Of a stretch of DNA of 64,000 bases, positions 59,182 to 64,000 are shown one piece after another. The notes under the pieces are model-generated. The model saw nothing but the letters and a program-made list of their open reading frames with translations. It made no database searches and was not told the origin of the DNA. The stretch's first letter is position 1; each line of letters begins with the position of its first letter. Position numbers and translations under genes: made by a program. Source of the DNA: Stieleria sedimenti (lineage in GTDB: Bacteria; Planctomycetota; Planctomycetia; Pirellulales; Pirellulaceae); contig NZ_JANZKV010000121.1 in the NCBI RefSeq assembly GCF_025060895.1, positions 1 through 64,000 on the forward strand, given 5' to 3'.

Positions 59182-61691
59182 AACCGCGAAAACCGCCGTC
59201 CGCCGAAGCGGTCGCGTCCTCGCCGCCGCCACCCTCGTCGCCGCAGACCGGTGAGCGTCTGACGGGCGAGACTCCGATGTGGGCGATCTGGTGTCGACGG
59301 CTTGCCGCCGCCGCGTTGGGCGGGCAAGTGATCTATGCGGCCTACTTCCCCAGCGATAGTGTGCTGGTTGAATCCGGCGATGCGCTGTGGTTTTGCGCGC
59401 TGTCGCTGATCGTGTGGACGCTGACGATGGCGACCCAGCCCTACACCGGAGCGTTCCGGGCACCGGGCGCGGCCGAGAATCCACGTTCGATCTCGGCGCT
59501 CTTCGGCAATGGATTGACCGTGGATGTCTTGGTCTGGACGCTGGCGGCTTGGATGATGATCGCGGCGCTGGCGTCCTGCCCACCGGGGAATCTGCGTCAA
59601 GCGACCAATGAAGCTTGGGTCTGGATTGCCGCGGCAGCCGTTTTGACCGCAGCGCGACGCTTGCTGGTCGATCGCCCCAATCGGGCTGCACTGTTCTCGC
59701 TGTGCTGTGCCGTCGCGACGGGCATGGCGGTGCACGCGTTGCATCAGCAATGGATCAGTCTGCCCCAGATCCGGGCCGACTACCTGGCCGACCCCGACGC
59801 CGTGCTACGTTCCGCAGGCGTCGACGCACCGGCCGGATCGGCACAGCGGATGGTGTTTGCCAACCGTTTGCTCGACGGCGGACCGACGGCCACGTTCGCG
59901 TTGGCCAATTCGCTGGCGGCGGTGTTGCTGGTCGCCGTGTTGCCGCCACTGGCCATGCTCCGCGGCGGCGGCGTTGCGAATCAATCGAGGGTCAACTCCC
60001 GGTCAGGCTGGTCTCGCGCGTTGTTGGTCCTTCTATCGGTGCTCGGCGTTGCAGCGCTATTTGCCACCCGCAGCCGCAGCGCGTTGGTCGCGTGCCTGTT
60101 GGCCGGCCTGTGGATCTGGATTCGCGGTGGGCGGTCCGGCGAAGTCAAAGGCGTCAAGCTGCTTGCCGGCGCTGCGCTGTTGGCTCTCTCGATCAGCGGC
60201 GTCGTTCTGGTTGCCCTGCTGCTGTGGGGCGACGACGAGTGGATGGCCGCGGCGCCGGCATCGCTTGAATTTCGCTTGCAGTACTGGAAAGCGACGGCGC
60301 GATTGCTGTGGGATCATCCCATCGTGGGAGCCGGTCCGGGCGGGTTCCAGGCGATGTATCTCCGCTATCGGCTACCGATCGCCAACGAGTCGATCGCCGA
60401 CCCGCACAACTTTTTGTTCGAGACGTTGGCAGCCGGCGGTTTGATCGGCGGCTTGTTGTTCGTGTTGGCATCGATCGCCTGCCTGGTGACGTGTCGCCGC
60501 ACCGCGACAGATGCCGGCACTGAGAATGCCGGCACTGCGGACGGGGCTGCTGGGACGGACGCAAGTGATGATCTGCGAGCAGACAGCTTGGGGGGCGAAA
60601 CGCATGTCGTATCGCGATGGATGATCGGCGGTGCCTGCGCGTCACTGGGATTGGTTTGGAGCCTTGCCTTGATTTCGGGTCAGCTGCCGGACCTGCAGGC
60701 CAGTGTGTTTGCCGTGCCGGTCGCCGTCGCGGCGGGATGGCTGACGCATCGATCGTTGCGGCGTCTGTCGACCGTGCAGCTGCGTCTGCTGGGCGGTTCG
60801 ATCCTATTGGCAATGATGACCCACCTGACCGTCTCCGGCGGCTGGACGGTTCCCGGCGTGGCGATGGTGATCTGGTTGGCCACCGGTTCGCTCTGCACCG
60901 TCGGCCGACCGAGTGATTGCGGCACCCCGGCGGAGGCGACTGCGGCGGAGGCGACTGCGGCGGGCGAAGGCAAGCGGCGCGGGAAATCGGCACTGGTTGC
61001 CTGGAGTGTCGGCGCGGTTTTGTTGCTGTGCCTTCGATTCGAATCGATCATCCCCGTCCAGCAGTCCCAGCTCGCCCTGCTACGTGCCGAGGATGCGGCG
61101 CGGCGCGGGGTGCTTTCCCGGGTGGAGTCGGAGAGTCGTCGCGCGGTGGAAGCCGACGACTGGGGATTTGAGGCCCCGCGTTGGCGTTCGGAATTCTTGC
61201 GTGGCCGGCTGGTGGAACTTGGCAATGATCCGGCCGTTCGCGCGGAGTGGGTCGTCTCGCTGACGACCTCGCTGGATCGGGCGGGTGTGAACCCGACGAT
61301 GTTGCGGGCGGCCGGCGAGCAATACCTGCACCTGTATCAATGTTTCGGTCAAACGGCCGATCTGGAATCCGCCGAACGGCTGATCTCGCTGGCCTTGGAA
61401 AACAGTCCGACCGATTTGTCGCTGGTCGCCCAAGCCGCGATGATCGCCCACGAACGTTCCGACCTGACGCGGGCGCGTGAATTGGCCGAGCAGGCACGGT
61501 GGTTGTCGGCGTTAGGCGGCAATGTCGTCCGCGATTTAGGATTGCAGCAGATTTTGGTGGTTGAAAAAATCGGTCTGCCCGCTCGGCGGCGTCCGATCGG
61601 GGCATCGATCAAGGATCGATTTCGCCAGCGACTTGGCGGCTCCGGCGAACCAGATTCGCAGCCAAACCGTAACAACGAAACCTCGAAATAG
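59157..61691 (+). CDS. O-antigen ligase/polymerase-like membrane protein with TPR tail
   Basis: 844 residues. Basic N-terminus and Pro/Ser stretch, then about 12-14 hydrophobic helices to residue 620. The Wzy_C/O-antigen ligase block lies around 300-440: RSRSALVACLLAGLWIW, LEFRLQYWKATARLLWDHPIVGAGPGGFQAMYLRYR and SIADPHNFLFETLAAGGLIGGLL, with the family Arg and His residues. The last 180 residues are TPR-like (ADLESAERLISLALENSPTDLSLVAQAAMIAHERSDLTRARELAEQA), a common fusion in planctomycetes. Likely polymerises or transfers surface polysaccharide at the outer face of the inner membrane. Overlaps the WecA-like gene by 25 bases. Confidence 0.85.
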   Translation: MAKTKQRLKPRKPPSAEAVASSPPPPSSPQTGERLTGETPMWAIWCRRLAAAALGGQVIYAAYFPSDSVLVESGDALWFCALSLIVWTLTMATQPYTGAFRAPGAAENPRSISALFGNGLTVDVLVWTLAAWMMIAALASCPPGNLRQATNEAWVWIAAAAVLTAARRLLVDRPNRAALFSLCCAVATGMAVHALHQQWISLPQIRADYLADPDAVLRSAGVDAPAGSAQRMVFANRLLDGGPTATFALANSLAAVLLVAVLPPLAMLRGGGVANQSRVNSRSGWSRALLVLLSVLGVAALFATRSRSALVACLLAGLWIWIRGGRSGEVKGVKLLAGAALLALSISGVVLVALLLWGDDEWMAAAPASLEFRLQYWKATARLLWDHPIVGAGPGGFQAMYLRYRLPIANESIADPHNFLFETLAAGGLIGGLLFVLASIACLVTCRRTATDAGTENAGTADGAAGTDASDDLRADSLGGETHVVSRWMIGGACASLGLVWSLALISGQLPDLQASVFAVPVAVAAGWLTHRSLRRLSTVQLRLLGGSILLAMMTHLTVSGGWTVPGVAMVIWLATGSLCTVGRPSDCGTPAEATAAEATAAGEGKRRGKSALVAWSVGAVLLLCLRFESIIPVQQSQLALLRAEDAARRGVLSRVESESRRAVEADDWGFEAPRWRSEFLRGRLVELGNDPAVRAEWVVSLTTSLDRAGVNPTMLRAAGEQYLHLYQCFGQTADLESAERLISLALENSPTDLSLVAQAAMIAHERSDLTRARELAEQARWLSALGGNVVRDLGLQQILVVEKIGLPARRRPIGASIKDRFRQRLGGSGEPDSQPNRNNETSK

Positions 61692-61716
61692 AGAATCTCG
61701 TCGAATAGGTTTGATC

Positions 61717-62988
61717 GTGAATAAATTTTGGCTCTTGCTCGGTCTCGCGTTTGTCATCGGAACCACCGGTGCTTGGACGATGAACTACATGGAATACGGC
61801 CACCGTGAGGCGTATTTCGGTGAAATCACGATGGACGGCAGTGTGACGGCCGATAACGTGATGGCAAAGCTGAAGGAATATCACAGCGATTCGGCTGCCC
61901 GCGCCGAGTTGGCCGGAGCGCCGACGCACGATTTCGGTGCGATGTCACCCAATTCCAAGGGGTCTCACCAATTCATCGTCAAGAATGTCGGCGATGGCGT
62001 GCTGCGTTTGGAGCTCGGAGCGTCGACGTGCAAATGTACACTCGGGTCTTTGAAGAACAACGAACTGGCTCCCGGTGAATCCACACCGGTGGAACTGGAG
62101 TGGACCGTTTCGGGCGATAAAACGACGTTTGAGCAATCGGCGGAACTGCGAACCAACGATCCGTTGCAGCCCGCGATTCGTCTGGTGGTTCAAGGCCTGG
62201 TGATCAGCGACATCGAATTCGATCCGAAGCAGATTGCCTTCGGTGAGGTGCCGGCTGCCGAACCGTTCGAATTCTCGACCAAGATGTACAACTATTACGC
62301 CACGAACATTGAGCCCCTCTCGGCCAAATTTGGCAGCGAGGAGCTGACGAAGCTGTCCGAGGTCGAGTTTGAGCCCTTTGAAGTGACCGAAGCCGATGGC
62401 GCTCACCAAAACGCACGTCAAGGATTTCGCGTCAACGTGCGTGTCAAACCCGGCTTACGACAGGGGCCGCTGGTCACCAATCTCCAGGTGAGCTTCAAGA
62501 AACTCAGCGACGAATCGAGTGACAGCGCGGCGGACAGTCAGACGGATCCCGAAGCGTCCGAGGACACCTACGTTGCGGTCGCCGAGTGCGCCGGTCGGGT
62601 GATGGGGGCGCTGACGATCATCGAGTCGTCTGCCATGAAGAGCACCGACGGCGGGGGGTACATTTGGAGCCTGGGCCGTTTGGGCGGCAATGACGATCTT
62701 GAGAAAAAATGTCTTGTGGTACTCAAGGGTAGCGAGAAAGACTCGACAAACCTTACGATTGGGGAGACTTACCCAAGCGACGTGATTGAGGCAAAGTTTG
62801 CCGCGCCACTGGGCAAAGGCCAAATGAGGCTTTTCCCGCTCGTTCTGACGCTAAAACCCGGCGAACAGACAATCGACTTGCTGGGTAAAAACAAGGACGA
62901 CTTCGGTTGGCTATGGATAGAGTCCGATAATCCGAAGGTGAGCCGCATGAAAGTGGCTATAAAAGTTTTAATCGAACCGAGACCCTAG
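61717..62988 (+). CDS. DUF1573 domain envelope protein
   Basis: 423 residues from a GTG at 61717, which puts the signal anchor (FWLLLGLAFVIGTTGAWT) at the N-terminus. DUF1573 occupies about 70-170: HDFGAMSPNSKGSHQFIVKNVGDGVLRLELGASTCKCTLGSL followed by the strand-rich ELRTNDPLQPAIRLVVQG. This Ig-like fold appears in secreted planctomycete and Bacteroidetes proteins. Two more beta-rich parts follow. The Cys-Lys-Cys motif may bind a metal or form a disulfide. The final 100 codons have noticeably more A/T at third positions than the rest. It sits 25 bases after the O-antigen-ligase-like gene. Function unknown. Confidence 0.85.
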   Translation: MNKFWLLLGLAFVIGTTGAWTMNYMEYGHREAYFGEITMDGSVTADNVMAKLKEYHSDSAARAELAGAPTHDFGAMSPNSKGSHQFIVKNVGDGVLRLELGASTCKCTLGSLKNNELAPGESTPVELEWTVSGDKTTFEQSAELRTNDPLQPAIRLVVQGLVISDIEFDPKQIAFGEVPAAEPFEFSTKMYNYYATNIEPLSAKFGSEELTKLSEVEFEPFEVTEADGAHQNARQGFRVNVRVKPGLRQGPLVTNLQVSFKKLSDESSDSAADSQTDPEASEDTYVAVAECAGRVMGALTIIESSAMKSTDGGGYIWSLGRLGGNDDLEKKCLVVLKGSEKDSTNLTIGETYPSDVIEAKFAAPLGKGQMRLFPLVLTLKPGEQTIDLLGKNKDDFGWLWIESDNPKVSRMKVAIKVLIEPRP

Positions 62989-63030
62989 CCTCCGTCGCAG
63001 CCCGGCTGCGGCAAATCTTCGGATGGTGTT

Positions 63031-64000
63031 GTGAAACCTATAGTCCACTTCCTGTCGACGTGTTTTCCGCTCCCCAGCCCACGCCGCAGCGTCACTGCAT
63101 TGAAACGATTCGCTTTTCGTCAGGCCTCGGTGTTATCGACCGGCGTCCTGACCGCCGGCATCCTCGCGACCAGTGGTTGCAGCGAACCGGACGTCTCGCC
63201 GGTGACCGTGTACCCGATTCAGGCGGAGGTCGAGGCGGCTTTGGCGGCTCGCACCCAGGGCACGGTTCGCCCAGATTTGCGAATCGATGCGCCGATCCAG
63301 TCACAGACACCGTCGCGTCGTGTCGGCGGTCAGTCTCGGCTGGCGAGTTTTGCCAACCGCTCGCGCACGCCGATCCAATGGGATTTTGGCGGTTTTGATT
63401 CCGCACGAAACCGTGACCAAACCGCAGACCGGCCCGCAGGTGGAACTCTGTTGGTCCAGACCCCGGCACTACCGGATGTTCCCGCCGGATTCGCAGATGG
63501 CGACGGCGGCCCCGGAGCGGACAACGCCCAGGCCGGCAAAAGTGCCTCCGATGCCGGTCCGGTGGAAGTCATTGCGACGCCCCCGGCACGGCCCGAGGTG
63601 AAGGCCGAAGTGATTCCCACACCGCGAGGGATCCGCGAAGGCTCGGAGCGGAACGACGATCCAAAGTCGGCACCGGTGGCCCGCATTGCCGCCGAAATCG
63701 ATGGTTCTCAGCCCCCCCCAAAACAACCCCCAACCGCAGCGATCGAATCTGTCGCGGGAAAAGAGGAAATCGCCGCAAGGCCCGCGCTGATCGACCCGTC
63801 GACGGAGATCGGGTTGGTCGGAGCAGCAGACGGCCCGGAGGATTTTCGCGAATGGCAGACCCCCGATGCGGTACTGTTTGTCACCGGCGATCAACACGGC
63901 TACATCGAACCGTGTGGCTGCACGGGACTCGATCGCCAGAAAGGCGGCGTCGCCCGGCGATTCACGTTCATCAATCAGCTGCGCGAGATGGGTTGGCCGC
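63031..64000 (+). CDS. Lipoprotein with metallophosphatase-like domain (3' truncated)
   Basis: The frame is open from a GTG at 63031 (or a TTG at 63100) to the window end, at least 323 residues. A hydrophobic stretch SVLSTGVLTAGILATSGC is a lipoprotein signal; a PRRSVTALKRF twin-arginine-like stretch precedes it if the GTG is used. About 230 residues of Pro/Ala/Asp-rich sequence look disordered. Then AVLFVTGDQHGYIEPCGCTGLDRQKGGVARRF begins a domain like the calcineurin-type 5'-nucleotidase/metallophosphatase start found in planctomycete proteins with EPCGC; the Cys pair may bind metal or heme. The rest is outside the window. Confidence 0.75.
   Translation, partial: MKPIVHFLSTCFPLPSPRRSVTALKRFAFRQASVLSTGVLTAGILATSGCSEPDVSPVTVYPIQAEVEAALAARTQGTVRPDLRIDAPIQSQTPSRRVGGQSRLASFANRSRTPIQWDFGGFDSARNRDQTADRPAGGTLLVQTPALPDVPAGFADGDGGPGADNAQAGKSASDAGPVEVIATPPARPEVKAEVIPTPRGIREGSERNDDPKSAPVARIAAEIDGSQPPPKQPPTAAIESVAGKEEIAARPALIDPSTEIGLVGAADGPEDFREWQTPDAVLFVTGDQHGYIEPCGCTGLDRQKGGVARRFTFINQLREMGWP

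Overview
The window reads as a GC-rich chromosomal segment from a planctomycete, most likely a member of the Pirellulaceae (Rhodopirellula-like). The evidence is the set of large secreted proteins that begin with an ERR/DRR-LLA (LEPR-XLL type) leader and carry dockerin repeats, a PEP-CTERM protein, an ECF sigma factor of the TIGR02999 type beside a Ser/Thr kinase fused to WD40 repeats, a DUF1573 protein, and many small membrane proteins with no obvious close family. Species cannot be fixed from the sequence alone.

Positions 1-28.3 kb are a surface-protein region. A truncated beta-helix/PKD/dockerin protein is followed by the sigma factor and kinase. Next comes a giant 4796-residue adhesin-like protein: Ig-like and cadherin-like repeats, a von Willebrand A domain that seems to be split by 14 FG-GAP repeats, then YD repeats, an RHS core and a unique C-terminal tip. 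After it lie a PEP-CTERM protein with a cohesin-like pattern, a dockerin protein 22 bases downstream, a decayed dockerin gene and a further dockerin/Calx-beta protein. This is the most unusual part of the window.

Positions 28.5-32.0 kb, minus strand: a small membrane protein and a winged-helix regulator overlap, followed by ispH and a B12-binding radical SAM gene that overlap by ATGA. The same 16-base inverted-repeat site (15 of 16 bases identical) lies in front of both pairs, which suggests one regulon. Positions 32.2-35.3 kb, plus strand: a PilT-like ATPase and a membrane-anchored TAXI solute-binding protein.

Positions 35.4-50.6 kb hold mixed single genes: a TlpA-like lipoprotein with a Lys/Glu/Asp tail, small membrane proteins, tRNA-Val(GAC) with its terminator, a STAS protein, a DUF900 hydrolase lipoprotein, a glycosyltransferase, a GNAT acetyltransferase, a large secreted zinc metalloprotease, glyA and a response regulator. 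Tandem and dispersed short repeats sit in the gaps.

Positions 50.6-53.4 kb, minus strand: a diadenylate cyclase-like gene, cmoA and cmoB in tandem. Positions 53.6-64.0 kb, plus strand, form a tightly packed run: Uma2 nuclease-like protein, LRR lipoprotein and M24 peptidase (joined by overlapping stop/start codons), then accB-accC, a WecA/TagO-type transferase, an O-antigen-ligase-like polymerase, a DUF1573 protein and a truncated lipoprotein with a metallophosphatase-like start. Fatty-acid precursor supply and cell-surface polysaccharide assembly are therefore side by side. No insertion sequence, CRISPR array or rRNA was seen.
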